DNA of 64,000 nt from Candidatus Peribacteria bacterium (GTDB lineage: Bacteria > Patescibacteriota > Gracilibacteria > UBA1369 > 2-02-FULL-48-14). Within the stretch, counting starts at the first letter, position 1. Every line of letters starts with the position of its first letter. The notes beneath the pieces are model-generated. The model ran no database searches and was not told the origin of the DNA. It saw nothing but the letters and a program-made list of their open reading frames with translations. The position numbers were made by a program, and so were the translations under genes. Below, one piece after another: positions 41,903 to 50,572 of this stretch. The stretch lies in NCBI GenBank assembly GCA_943357175.1, contig CALRGE010000008.1, positions 1 to 64,000 on the forward strand, read 5' to 3'.

Positions 41903-41938
41903 GTTTACTGTAAACTTTGATCTTAGTTTACTGTAAAC
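41903..41938 (-). promoter_or_regulatory. Twin operators GTTTACTGTAAAC
   Basis: Two identical 13-bp perfect palindromes GTTTACTGTAAAC at 41903-41915 and 41926-41938, centres 23 bp apart; the first is 2 nt from the ATG. Such paired sites upstream of a TrmB-type gene are read as its own operators. They differ in sequence from the GTCA-N7-TGAC pair of the other TrmB regulator, indicating distinct specificities. Confidence 0.75.
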
Positions 41939-42105
41939 CTCAAAATTAGACCAGATTATTGTGTGGAAAACTTTCGTCAGTAAATGGTTGCTGGTTATTT
42001 TACTCCTGTTAGGATGACTGAACTAGAGTGCCTTTTGAGCGTCAGATGCTGGACAAACTAGCAGAAATGATGTAGATTAGCACCTTATCATTTCAATTAA
42101 ATTTT

Positions 42106-42528
42106 ATGGAACTAAGTAAACCAGTAACGATAGATGAAAGAATTTACAACCTAGTTACCGCACAGAAAACACTGGATATGGAGGGCCTCTTGGATCCTCT
42201 GCTAAGAGATAGAATACGACAACGTGTAGTTGAAGTTCTAAGTAATCTTTCAATAGATGTGCCGGTGAATGATGAAAAAATAGAGCGGTTAATTAGGACA
42301 AGTCAAAATCAATCCAAGGTTATTAATGCACTTATTAAGTTTGGTTCCGATGGGCAGATAGTTTCCATGGAAACTTTAATAAAAGCTTATAAGGGATCGG
42401 GCGCGGCTGTAACTAGCAGTTACAGAGTGGAATTATCCGGAATAGTAATGGTGCTACGTGACAAAATTGATGGCTGGGCAAAGATTGTAACAGTTAAAGG
42501 CCAAGGTTATTGTCTTGAACTTATTTAA
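42106..42528 (+). CDS. OmpR-like winged-helix protein without receiver domain
   Basis: This is a 140-residue protein. The C-terminal half resembles the OmpR/PhoB DNA-binding domain (SMETLIKAYKG...VVLRDKI-type helix, ending AKIVTVKGQGYCLELI, like the TVRGxGYxL hairpin). The N-terminal half (TIDERIYNLVTAQKTLDMEGLLDPLLRDRIRQRVVEVL) is helical and has no phosphoacceptor receiver. It probably acts as a DNA-binding regulator, perhaps of the next gene. Confidence 0.55.
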   Translation: MELSKPVTIDERIYNLVTAQKTLDMEGLLDPLLRDRIRQRVVEVLSNLSIDVPVNDEKIERLIRTSQNQSKVINALIKFGSDGQIVSMETLIKAYKGSGAAVTSSYRVELSGIVMVLRDKIDGWAKIVTVKGQGYCLELI

Positions 42529-42550
42529 TAAACTAACACATCAATCCTAT

Positions 42551-43501
42551 ATGTCTAGACTAGATAAATACCCAAGTAACCCGGTTTTTGAGACCATATC
42601 TAAAGGTGGCAAAACTGTAAAGCCACTACTTCCATGGCCTCAACCAGACGTGAGCATTTATGAGGGGAAGATGACTAAACCGGAATTTAATGAATCAATA
42701 GACCAGACCTTCGATGCTGGATTTGAAGAACATAGGCTTCTCTATGCACGAGTAATTGGTGCCGTAATGGTTTACGGTCAATTCTCGTTAAGTGGAGCAA
42801 AAAGCGCCTCAACATATATAGCTTCACGTAGTTTCGTTCCAAAAGTAGACATGGGCTCGTTTGAACAGGCCGGCTACCAGCCAGTACCCAATAAAACTTG
42901 CCTTATGGTAAAACAATTAGCGGGCTCAAGAAAGGACTTGCACTATATTTCAATGCCAAATAATAGCGGTCTCGATTACGCGATTTTAGCATCAGCTACA
43001 CAGAGAAGCATGGAGCTACGTAGAGCCATGCTAAGGGCTTTAGATGTGAATAATTTAAAACCTTCTGATGATACTGTTATTCCAACATTAGCGATGCGCG
43101 CCCAATTAGGGGAATGGTTTAATTCCCTATATGGAAGTCGGGTTTGCAACCAATCAAAGCTTTGGGCGGATGACAGTAAATCTGTTGAGGAATGGAGCGG
43201 ATCAAGAATAAATCGAATCTACAAAGGAATACAGATGTCTATTGAGGGGGCAGAAAAAGTTGCGGGTTTGATAAATGCTCAACTCGGTATTACTGAGGAA
43301 GCAGAACCTGGAGTAACGGTTTGTATACCTGTTCTTCACCCACAAGAAGGCAGTGTGCATCCACTGCACGACCAAATGATAGCAAAAGATGGGCAGGAAT
43401 TAGAAGGAATGGTTCATTGGCATGCTGAAAGAGCCCTTTCCGTATATGGTAGTACTTTGGATGAAGTGTATGGCAGAATTGTTAGAGGAGAAACTCTATA
43501 A
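42551..43501 (+). CDS. Hypothetical 316-residue protein
   Basis: The start is ATG at 42551 (MSRLDKYPSNPVFETISKGG); an upstream in-frame TTG overlaps the preceding gene. Soluble, no recognised motif; contains CLMVKQLAGSRKDLHYISMP and a His-rich end (PLHDQMIAKDGQELEGMVHWHAERALSVYG). It follows the wHTH gene by 22 nt, probably co-transcribed. Confidence 0.55.
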   Translation: MSRLDKYPSNPVFETISKGGKTVKPLLPWPQPDVSIYEGKMTKPEFNESIDQTFDAGFEEHRLLYARVIGAVMVYGQFSLSGAKSASTYIASRSFVPKVDMGSFEQAGYQPVPNKTCLMVKQLAGSRKDLHYISMPNNSGLDYAILASATQRSMELRRAMLRALDVNNLKPSDDTVIPTLAMRAQLGEWFNSLYGSRVCNQSKLWADDSKSVEEWSGSRINRIYKGIQMSIEGAEKVAGLINAQLGITEEAEPGVTVCIPVLHPQEGSVHPLHDQMIAKDGQELEGMVHWHAERALSVYGSTLDEVYGRIVRGETL

Positions 43502-43559
43502 GTAAACCGTGGCAATTTATCCACTGGTCGTATAATAATTAAGCAACTAAACTAAATCT

Positions 43560-45137
43560 ATGAAAACTTGTACATCATGTCAAAGTCCGTTTGAGGTTTC
43601 GCCGGAAGAAGTTGCGTTTTTGGAGAAGGTGTCGCCGGTTTATGGTGGGCGGAAGTTTGCAATTCCGGAGCCGGAGAAGTGTCCTGATTGTCGGCTTGCT
43701 GAGAGGACAGTGCAGAGAAATGAGCAGTTTCTTTATAATAATGGTGGAAAGATTTCGCTATATCATTCAGATTCGCCCTTTAAAATTGTGAGCCACGAGG
43801 AGTGGTGGAGCGAGAATTGGGATGCGGCGAGTTTTGCTAGAGATGTGGATTTTTCGCGCAGTTTTTTTGAGCAGATTCAGGAGCTCAACTTGCAGATCCC
43901 CCGCGTGAATTTGATTCAGGTGAGTAACGAGAATTGTCCGTATACGACCGGGACCGCGTACAGTAAAAATTGCTACCTGATAAATTGCAGTGAAAATTGT
44001 GAAGACTGTTTTTATGGGAAGTTGATTCAGTCGTCAAAAGATGTGATGGATTCGGCCTTCATCTACGACAGCGAGTTTTTGTACGAGTGTTTTTACGTGA
44101 AAAAATGCTACAACTGCCGATACGTTTATTATAGTCAAAATTCTTATGACTGCGGCTTTTGCGACAACATGAATCGATCTAGTAATTGCTTTTTGTGCAC
44201 CGGGTTAACAGGGAAGGAATATCATTTTATGAATCAGCCGGTGTCGAAGGAGGAATATGCGGTGAAAGTGGCGGCAGCCATGGCAGATTTGGCTGGAACG
44301 AAAGCAAAATTCGACGAAATGCGTGCGGCGCGAGTGTACAAATACGCCAACATTGTGAGTAGCGAAAATTCTACCGGTGACTTTTTAACTAACTGTAAAA
44401 ATTGCAAGGATTCTTATGATTTGAACGACAGCGAAGACTGCAAATATGTGACGGTTGGAGTGCAGGTGAAAGATTTGATGGATTGTTCGAACATGTACAT
44501 CAAACCGGAGCTGGCTTATCAAGTTATGGGTACGATCGGAATTTATAATGTGATTTTTTCAACTTATATTTTCAATTCGCAAAACGTTGCCTACAGCCAA
44601 TTTTGTTATAATTCGAAAGATTTATTCGGCTGTGTTGGGCTTCGTAATAAGCAATACTGCATTTTGAATAAGCAGTATTCTAAGGAGGAATATGAGGCAC
44701 TTGTGCCACGCGTGATTGAAATGATGGGGGCGGATTTTGGGCGATTTTTCCCGGCTGCACATTCGGCTTTTGCCTACAACGAAACGGTGGCTAATGAGTA
44801 CTTGCCTTTGACGCGCGAGGCGGCTTTGGCACGCGGTTATCGTTGGCGAGAGAAAGATGCCCGCGAGTATTTACCGGCTGGTGGCGATGTTTTGGCTTGC
44901 GAGGATTGCGGTAAAAATTACAAATTAATTCCGCAAGAAGTGCTGCGACTGAAAGACTTGCCGAAGCCGGCGAAATGCCCGGACTGCAGGTTGGCAACTC
45001 GTATGCGATTGCGGAATCCACATAAGATTTACACACGTAGTTGCAGTAAGTGTAGCGGAGTGATTAACTCGACTTTTTCTCCAGATCGGGCCGAGAAAGT
45101 TTACTGTGAAAAATGCTATTTAGCAGAAGTGTACTGA
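43560..45137 (+). CDS. Cys-rich protein with terminal zinc ribbons
   Basis: The 525-residue product has CxxC pairs at both ends: N-terminal CTSCQSPFEV...CPDCRLAERTVQRNEQ; C-terminal CEDCGKNYKLIPQEV, CPDCRLATRMRLRNP, CSKCSGVIN and CEKCY. The middle has many Cys/Tyr/Asn (NCYLINCSENCEDCFYG; CYNCRYVYYSQNSYDCGFC) in a beta-helix-like pattern. Long proteins of this kind are frequent in CPR genomes, where they have been misleadingly called caib/baif family. Function unknown; structural zinc binding is likely. Confidence 0.7.
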   Translation: MKTCTSCQSPFEVSPEEVAFLEKVSPVYGGRKFAIPEPEKCPDCRLAERTVQRNEQFLYNNGGKISLYHSDSPFKIVSHEEWWSENWDAASFARDVDFSRSFFEQIQELNLQIPRVNLIQVSNENCPYTTGTAYSKNCYLINCSENCEDCFYGKLIQSSKDVMDSAFIYDSEFLYECFYVKKCYNCRYVYYSQNSYDCGFCDNMNRSSNCFLCTGLTGKEYHFMNQPVSKEEYAVKVAAAMADLAGTKAKFDEMRAARVYKYANIVSSENSTGDFLTNCKNCKDSYDLNDSEDCKYVTVGVQVKDLMDCSNMYIKPELAYQVMGTIGIYNVIFSTYIFNSQNVAYSQFCYNSKDLFGCVGLRNKQYCILNKQYSKEEYEALVPRVIEMMGADFGRFFPAAHSAFAYNETVANEYLPLTREAALARGYRWREKDAREYLPAGGDVLACEDCGKNYKLIPQEVLRLKDLPKPAKCPDCRLATRMRLRNPHKIYTRSCSKCSGVINSTFSPDRAEKVYCEKCYLAEVY

Positions 45138-45520
45138 CACTGTCGACAGATTGCCGCGATTTCGTGAAGCTGCGATGAAATTTTGAAGAATTTCAGGTTT
45201 GGGTGGGCATGTTCGTAAAGTGGAGTCTCTTCATATTTTCCACACTTTTCACAAATTACAGCTTGATGGCAAGCAGAGTCATCTTCAACTCGACAGAAAA
45301 AATATCTTTCGCCTGATTTATGTAGGTACTTTTGTTTTTGCAGAAGAGTTAGAATTCTGAAAACTGTGCCTCTGCTAAGTTTTGTCATTTTAGCCACCTC
45401 AAGACAGGTGTAAGCGTGAGAAAATTTCGATGCAACAAAATGTAAAACCGAGTCCATCGCTTTGCTTATTCGATGTCCTTTGTTTTGTAAGGTTAAGCTC
45501 GTTAGAATTCTATCGCCCAT
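45116..45520 (-). CDS. Fur-family metal-responsive regulator
   Basis: The 134-residue protein has an N-terminal wHTH (FSHAYTCLEVAKMTKLSRGTVFRILTLL) and a C-terminal dimer/metal domain with ACHQAVICEKCGKYEE and a final ICRQC, the two structural zinc CxxC pairs of Fur proteins. Which metal or stress it senses is not clear. It overlaps the preceding + gene by 22 nt. GCAT-GAT-ATGC just upstream of its start could be part of its operator. Confidence 0.85.
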   Translation of the reverse strand: MGDRILTSLTLQNKGHRISKAMDSVLHFVASKFSHAYTCLEVAKMTKLSRGTVFRILTLLQKQKYLHKSGERYFFCRVEDDSACHQAVICEKCGKYEETPLYEHAHPNLKFFKISSQLHEIAAICRQCQYTSAK

Positions 45521-45534
45521 ATTGGCATGATATG

Positions 45535-45623
45535 CTTATCGCGACTGTGCTGCAATAACACCTGGAGTTTTTTTGGGTTTATGAAATAGCTTCAGGTTGT
45601 TAACGCGACTTTGTCACGATAAG
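45535..45623. other. Strong nested stem-loop upstream of the Fur-type gene
   Basis: The outer stem CTTATCG (45535-45541) pairs with CGATAAG (45617-45623). An inner 12-bp stem with one bulge pairs 45556-45567 (TAACACCTGGAG) with 45590-45602 (CTTCAGGTTGTTA), closing a T-rich loop. It lies in the 170-bp gap between rlmN and the Fur-type gene. It could be a cis-acting RNA on the Fur-gene mRNA or a small RNA; I do not recognise a known riboswitch. Confidence 0.45.
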
Positions 45624-45690
45624 GGTTTTGACCTATTTTTGCGTGTCTGAGTCGGGAAGATTTGTTTCCATCCAGGCGAGAATGTGATTT

Positions 45691-46692
45691 CTAAGTTACT
45701 CTGGTTTCTTTATCATAATGCGTTCGAGCAAGTTGGCCGCAGGCGGCGTCAACGTCGACACCGGCGGAGTGGCGAATGTGGCAATCAACACCTTCGAGTT
45801 CGACGATGCGCTGGAAATCGTGGATTCGGTTTCGAGAAGCGGAGCCAAATTGCAGGAAAGTTTGGTGAAAAGGGATCAGGTTGAGAAGCACGAGTTCTAG
45901 TGGACGAAGTAGACGGGCGATTTCGTGCGCTTGTTCGTCGCTGTCGTTAATGCCTGAGAGCATCACATATTCAAACATGAGTCGGCGATTGGTTTTCTTG
46001 ATGTATTCCGCACATGTTTCGAGGAGTTTCGCCAGTGGGAAACCTTTGTTGACCGGCATAAGTTTGCTACGAAGCGCGTCGTCAGGGGAGTGAATGGAAA
46101 TCGCGAGGTTGATTTGTTTCGGATAGTCCATCAATTTGCGAATTCCGGGAATAATTCCACAGGTTGAAATTGAAATCTTACGTGCTCCGATTCCCATTAA
46201 ATCATTTAAAATGTCTACGCTCGGGAGCACATTTTCCAGGTTCAAAAGTGGTTCACCCATTCCCATGTAGACAACGTTTGTCACCTTTGCAGTTTGTTTA
46301 TAGTAGAGAACTTGATCCGCGATTTCGTCAGCTGTGAGATTTCGAGTGAGGCCGAGAGTGCCGGTAGCGCAAAATCCACAAGCCATCGCGCAACCAACCT
46401 GTGAAGATACGCAAACTGTTCGAAATTCTTTGTTTGGAATTAGCACGGTTTCAATTAGCGCACCGTCGGACATCTTGAAGAGAGATTTGATTGTCCCGTC
46501 AGTACTTACAACTCGATTTACAGGTTCAAAACAGAAAAATGGTAGATCGCGGAGTTTCTCACGGAGGGCAGAGGGAATACTCGTAATTTCGTCCCAATTT
46601 TTTGCGCGGCCGGAATAGATACTTTCAAGAATTTGCTTCTCGCGGTAAGCCGGCTCATCTGCTAGACGTTTGTGTAGTTCTGACCTGTTCAT
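45691..46692 (-). CDS. rlmN: 23S rRNA/tRNA adenine-C2 methyltransferase RlmN
   Basis: The start is placed at MNRSELHKRLADEPAYREKQ (46692), because a promoter -10 box lies just upstream of it and the longer frame runs through that promoter; length 333. The radical SAM motif is CAMACGFCATG (CxxxCxxC), followed by VVYMGMGEPLLN. The catalytic Cys lies in the C-terminal IRHSAGVDVDAACGQL. It methylates A2503 of 23S rRNA and A37 of some tRNAs. It reads as leaderless. Confidence 0.94.
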   Translation of the reverse strand: MNRSELHKRLADEPAYREKQILESIYSGRAKNWDEITSIPSALREKLRDLPFFCFEPVNRVVSTDGTIKSLFKMSDGALIETVLIPNKEFRTVCVSSQVGCAMACGFCATGTLGLTRNLTADEIADQVLYYKQTAKVTNVVYMGMGEPLLNLENVLPSVDILNDLMGIGARKISISTCGIIPGIRKLMDYPKQINLAISIHSPDDALRSKLMPVNKGFPLAKLLETCAEYIKKTNRRLMFEYVMLSGINDSDEQAHEIARLLRPLELVLLNLIPFHQTFLQFGSASRNRIHDFQRIVELEGVDCHIRHSAGVDVDAACGQLARTHYDKETRVT

Positions 46693-46698
46693 GTAAAG

Positions 46699-46740
46699 AT
46701 AGTACATACTATTGACAATATTGGCAAATTGACAAATAAT
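46699..46740. promoter_or_regulatory. Divergent promoters rlmN / methyltransferase-like gene
   Basis: On -: TTGCCA (46727-46722), 17 bp, TACTAT (46704-46699), 6 nt before the rlmN ATG. On +: TTGACA (46712-46717), 17 bp, AATAAT (46735-46740), for the gene at 46760. The elements interlock in one short region. Confidence 0.6.
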
Positions 46741-46759
46741 CACGGTCAAAATTACAATT

Positions 46760-47602
46760 ATGGATAAATATAGTGAAGGAGTAGAAATGGCTAAAGAAGC
46801 TGGCCTGATTAAAATATATTCAGAAGATCGGAGCGATGCATTTGCGCATTACTCAACGGATAGATTTTCCTCACATGGCCTAAAATCAACAAATAGCAGG
46901 CGTTTAGATGAGATTTCCGGTGAGCTGGCAAAATCTTTTCCAGGGAAATTTACGTATTTGGAACTTGGGGCAGGGGCGGGTGTAGCAGCCGCAACTATGG
47001 CCGAAAAATTCCCGGCGGAAGTCCACACGATAGGCTTAACTCCGATTAATCCTTTTTTGAAATTTCCTTCTCGTGAATTGCGATTTGGCATCAACTCATC
47101 ACTTTCTGAGGATTTTCTGGAAGTGATAAAATCCATGACATTTCGTTCAGACGAGTTGATCACCTGTATTCGAAGGCGTGTTTTGCCACCTCAACTTTTG
47201 CTTGAGTTACAAAAGGAATATGGAAATTTTTTCTTTGTGGAAAGTCCGGAGCCTTTTATTAAAAAACAATTCATCGGTCATTTCCCTGAAGAAATCCCGC
47301 TGCAAAGCCGTTCATATGATTTTGTTTTTGATGAATGCGGGCCTTGCATGTATTCAACTTTTGATAGAGCCGTAAATGCTAGAATTATTTCTGGTCTTTT
47401 GACTGATCGTGGTGTTTTTCATACTCCAATTCATGGTTATTGTGACGTAAATTTCCCTTCAGGAGCACGAATAAGTGATGGTCGGGATCTTGTTTTGATA
47501 AAAAAAGCCAATCCTCTTTTTGAGATTGTGGGAGGCAAAAATAGAGAAGTCAAAAATATGTCTGCATTTATTAAAGATTGTATTGCTCAAACTTTTTCCT
47601 AG
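46760..47602 (+). CDS. Class I SAM methyltransferase-like protein
   Basis: The 280-residue product has the motif I-like FTYLELGAGAGVAAATMAEKF near residue 72, followed by VHTIGLTPINPF; later SYDFVFDECGPCMYS suits the post-motif acidic strand. The rest is not conserved enough to name the substrate. No signal or membrane segment. Stands alone on +. Confidence 0.55.
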   Translation: MDKYSEGVEMAKEAGLIKIYSEDRSDAFAHYSTDRFSSHGLKSTNSRRLDEISGELAKSFPGKFTYLELGAGAGVAAATMAEKFPAEVHTIGLTPINPFLKFPSRELRFGINSSLSEDFLEVIKSMTFRSDELITCIRRRVLPPQLLLELQKEYGNFFFVESPEPFIKKQFIGHFPEEIPLQSRSYDFVFDECGPCMYSTFDRAVNARIISGLLTDRGVFHTPIHGYCDVNFPSGARISDGRDLVLIKKANPLFEIVGGKNREVKNMSAFIKDCIAQTFS

Positions 47603-48439
47603 CTAATTGAAATAATTAAAGCTTTCTTCAGTGCCATCTGACAATTTTACTTTGTCCTGCTCGCCCGTGTTAAAAACCGTTTCATCGTAGCCGTAAAGAT
47701 ATCGATCTTCCTCTGTTTTGCCGAGATACCATTCGCGGGGATGTTCGAAGTACATTGTTGTGTGAACTTGGCGGGCAGGAGGAGTACCGGATGAGCTACA
47801 AGCGAAAAGGTGCGTGGTATTAGTGAAAGATTCGACCCCGGCATCGATGGAGGGGTTAGTGTTTTTGTAGACGACCATTTTCTCATCTAAAAGTGCCAGT
47901 AGACGGAGCATAACTTCGACTGAGCCAGGGCTGTCGACTTCGAGGTTTTTTGCGTCGTCGATGCTACGAGATTCAATAACATCGCGTGACATCAAATCGT
48001 GAATGCGGGCAATTTTTCCGTCGAGGTAATGAGAGAAATCTATGCTGAAAATGAAGAGTGCGTTCTCTTTTGAAAGTTGCTCGGCGAGTTCTATTAGATC
48101 ATTTTCTTTTGCGTTTATGCGAATCATAATCCCCTCAATTGGGAGCTTGCCGAAATACTGAAGTGCGAGGTTTCGATGGATTGTGAAACCGTGCTCAATT
48201 TCTTCTGACGCCGAAATCGCGGCAGAGCCGCTGTAAAAATGATCAGGCGAAATTATGATTATTTTGGACGGGCGCTGTGCGGTTAAAACCTCATACATTT
48301 CGTCGATATATGGCTGCACGATAAGATGATGCGGCATCAAAACTATGTCAGACGAAGCACAAGCCGCAAACTCTGAGCTTGCGGTGTTGCAACTAAGTAG
48401 AAAGAGCGCTAAGGCGCTTATCGCAATGTTCCGCCCCAT
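47603..48439 (-). CDS. MEMO-like (AmmeMemoRadiSam B) lipoprotein
   Basis: The 278-residue protein has a lipoprotein signal (ALALFLLSC) and then a MEMO1-family fold: DIVLMPHHLIVQPYIDEMYEVL, IIIISPDHFYSG, LFIFSIDFSHYLDGKIARIHD and VESFTNTTHLFACSSSGTPP. MEMO proteins keep a metal site built from such His and Cys; bacterial relatives are usually cytoplasmic, near radical SAM partners. Here a lipobox suggests export and anchoring. The start overlaps the preceding lipoprotein gene by 22 nt. Confidence 0.78.
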   Translation of the reverse strand: MGRNIAISALALFLLSCNTASSEFAACASSDIVLMPHHLIVQPYIDEMYEVLTAQRPSKIIIISPDHFYSGSAAISASEEIEHGFTIHRNLALQYFGKLPIEGIMIRINAKENDLIELAEQLSKENALFIFSIDFSHYLDGKIARIHDLMSRDVIESRSIDDAKNLEVDSPGSVEVMLRLLALLDEKMVVYKNTNPSIDAGVESFTNTTHLFACSSSGTPPARQVHTTMYFEHPREWYLGKTEEDRYLYGYDETVFNTGEQDKVKLSDGTEESFNYFN

Positions 48440-50049
48440 TCAACAACAGTGAAGCCTTTTCTCGCAGGCGCGGTATAATTTTGCATTGAAAGTCCGGCTG
48501 TATTAGTTCCACGGAAGTACATAAATACTCGAATCACGGTGTCCGGTTTTGGGCTGATAGTTAGTGGAGCAATTTGATCCATCAATGTGTTTCCAATGAA
48601 AGAAAATTCGATGTAATTGCTTGAAACTTGCGCTAGTCGAGGCGCCCAGAATTCCATGAAATCGCTGGTTTCGCCGTCGTTAAGCCCCATTTTTTTCAAT
48701 GCTATCGGTAGAACAGTTGCAACTTCAGACTTCTTCAAAGTCCAGCCAACTGGTGCAGCGAGTGACTTAGAAGAATTTCCTTCCCAGAATAGATAAGGGT
48801 AATTTTTGTTATCCGCTAGGTTTGTTAGTAGACCGCCAACATGTGCAAGAACTTTCCATCCGTTTCCGTAATCTGGAATTGTTTTTGTGAATGATTCGAT
48901 CCCAACTTTAACGCTAACTTCCATGTCTTTTTCTGGATACAAGTAAATGACCGGCTTTCCACATTCTGCTGTTGGTTGATAAATTGAATCGCGCACTAGT
49001 ACGTATTTTCCACTACCCATTTTCACGAAAAAGATATTGCCCGGAAGTGTAAAGTCGGCAAGGCTCATTGGAGTTTCTTCTTTGTAAACAGCCTGCATTT
49101 TATACTGATTATATGCATCTATCATTACTCCTTCCAAGCCATCTGTGACTTTGGAATTTTCATCAAGTGTAGCGAAAGTTAATGCTTCATTTTCGCCAAT
49201 GCTACCTACTTTTTGCAATCTTGATTCTTCACCAGGCAATGCCTCATGTGTTAATGCACAAGATCCCGTAAATCCGCAACCACCTTGATCAATTGAAAAT
49301 TCTTTTGTGCTCTGAGCGCCTTTCATGTCTGTGAAAGTTAGTTCCACTAGCGCTGAAGTTTCCTCTGTTTCTGTATTGTAAAATTCAGTAGGTACAAGTT
49401 GATATTTAACCGCAACAGAGTCGCCTGTAACTCCATAAATACAACCGGATATTAACAGGTATGATGCAAAGCTTGGATCTTCCAGGCTTACAACATCTGC
49501 CCCCTCCTCTTCTTCGATCAGCAGTCTTGAATATTTATCAGCTAATATCGCCACATTTTTCTCCCAAACTTTTAGGCTCTTTGGAGCGTCAAATTCTTCA
49601 AATACTGTTGTGCTGTCTGTTGAATCGAAAGGAATGTAAATCATTTCCAAATTTTCTGAAGAATATTTGGAAAGAAGTGTGAATTTTTTACTTTTCTCAT
49701 CATAAGCAAATCTGAAGATGGCTGCTGGACATGGGCCTTCACAATCCATTTGTGCTGTTACTAAATCTTGACCCTCATAAATTCCGGCCTTGAAAACACC
49801 AGTCTTCCAAAGGTGCGTCATCCCCTCAACTATTACTCTTGCATCGTCAGGGTGCTGCTCAATCCATGGAGCATAAAAGTCGTCGCTAATTCCAAGTGAA
49901 TCAACGGCTAATTCTACCGGCGCGTGAAATTCAATGTTTGTGACTTTTGCTTGCTCTTCGATATATTCATTTTCACTCTGTTGAAGTGGTTGGCCACATG
50001 ACGCTAGAAAAAGCCCCGCCGCAATCAATACTAAATAAGATTTTTGCAT
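48418..50049 (-). CDS. Large envelope lipoprotein, unknown function
   Basis: The 543-residue protein has the signal peptide MQKSYLVLIAAGLFLASCGQ with a clear lipobox (LASC). The mature part is beta-rich, with CGKPVIYLYPEKDMEVSVKV near residue 365 and ending TAPARKGFTVVEWGGTLR. It is probably surface-exposed. Co-transcribed with the MEMO-like lipoprotein. Confidence 0.7.
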   Translation of the reverse strand: MQKSYLVLIAAGLFLASCGQPLQQSENEYIEEQAKVTNIEFHAPVELAVDSLGISDDFYAPWIEQHPDDARVIVEGMTHLWKTGVFKAGIYEGQDLVTAQMDCEGPCPAAIFRFAYDEKSKKFTLLSKYSSENLEMIYIPFDSTDSTTVFEEFDAPKSLKVWEKNVAILADKYSRLLIEEEEGADVVSLEDPSFASYLLISGCIYGVTGDSVAVKYQLVPTEFYNTETEETSALVELTFTDMKGAQSTKEFSIDQGGCGFTGSCALTHEALPGEESRLQKVGSIGENEALTFATLDENSKVTDGLEGVMIDAYNQYKMQAVYKEETPMSLADFTLPGNIFFVKMGSGKYVLVRDSIYQPTAECGKPVIYLYPEKDMEVSVKVGIESFTKTIPDYGNGWKVLAHVGGLLTNLADNKNYPYLFWEGNSSKSLAAPVGWTLKKSEVATVLPIALKKMGLNDGETSDFMEFWAPRLAQVSSNYIEFSFIGNTLMDQIAPLTISPKPDTVIRVFMYFRGTNTAGLSMQNYTAPARKGFTVVEWGGTLR

Positions 50050-50119
50050 ATTTTTTGTTAAATTCGCTTTTTATATTAGGGTTTTATGATAATCTGCACA
50101 AGCAATTTAACCAAAATTT

Positions 50120-50524
50120 ATGGTAGATACAGTATTCCAAAATCTTATTGAGAAGCTCACAACAAAAATTGAGGAGCTAAAGGAAATTAAACATTTAATG
50201 AGAGAACTTGAAGACGATCTTCCAATGGAAATGGAAGACCTTGTGGCAAGTTTCAAGGACCTTAAAAAGCAAATTACGGACGCAAAAGAAAAGCACGTTA
50301 AAGATTTGCTTGCAGATCATATTGACTACGCGGACTACCGAAAAAAAGTTCAGGAGCTTAAAGAAGAAGCTGCAAATTTGAAACTACAATTGTTCACTGA
50401 AGCTGCAAACATGAGTCGAGAACATGGTGACCTTGATCAAACTGTTGTTATCAATGGCATTGCTTCTCGAGTGCAAACTCAAAAAGAAGTTCAGGTTTAC
50501 TTGAATGGAAAAGTGATAAAGTAA
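50120..50524 (+). CDS. Coiled-coil protein
   Basis: The 134 residues are largely heptad-like: KLTTKIEELKEIKHLMRELEDDL and YRKKVQELKEEAANLKLQLF. A short beta-rich tail ends in VQVYLNGKVIK. Function unknown. Confidence 0.55.
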   Translation: MVDTVFQNLIEKLTTKIEELKEIKHLMRELEDDLPMEMEDLVASFKDLKKQITDAKEKHVKDLLADHIDYADYRKKVQELKEEAANLKLQLFTEAANMSREHGDLDQTVVINGIASRVQTQKEVQVYLNGKVIK

Positions 50525-50552
50525 TTGACAAAGAGGCGCATAGATGTATAAC
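50525..50552 (+). promoter_or_regulatory. Promoter of the Nudix gene
   Basis: TTGACA (50525-50530), 16 bp, TATAAC (50547-50552), 20 nt before the ATG at 50573. Confidence 0.65.
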
Positions 50553-50572
50553 TATGCTCTATTTTAAATCTC

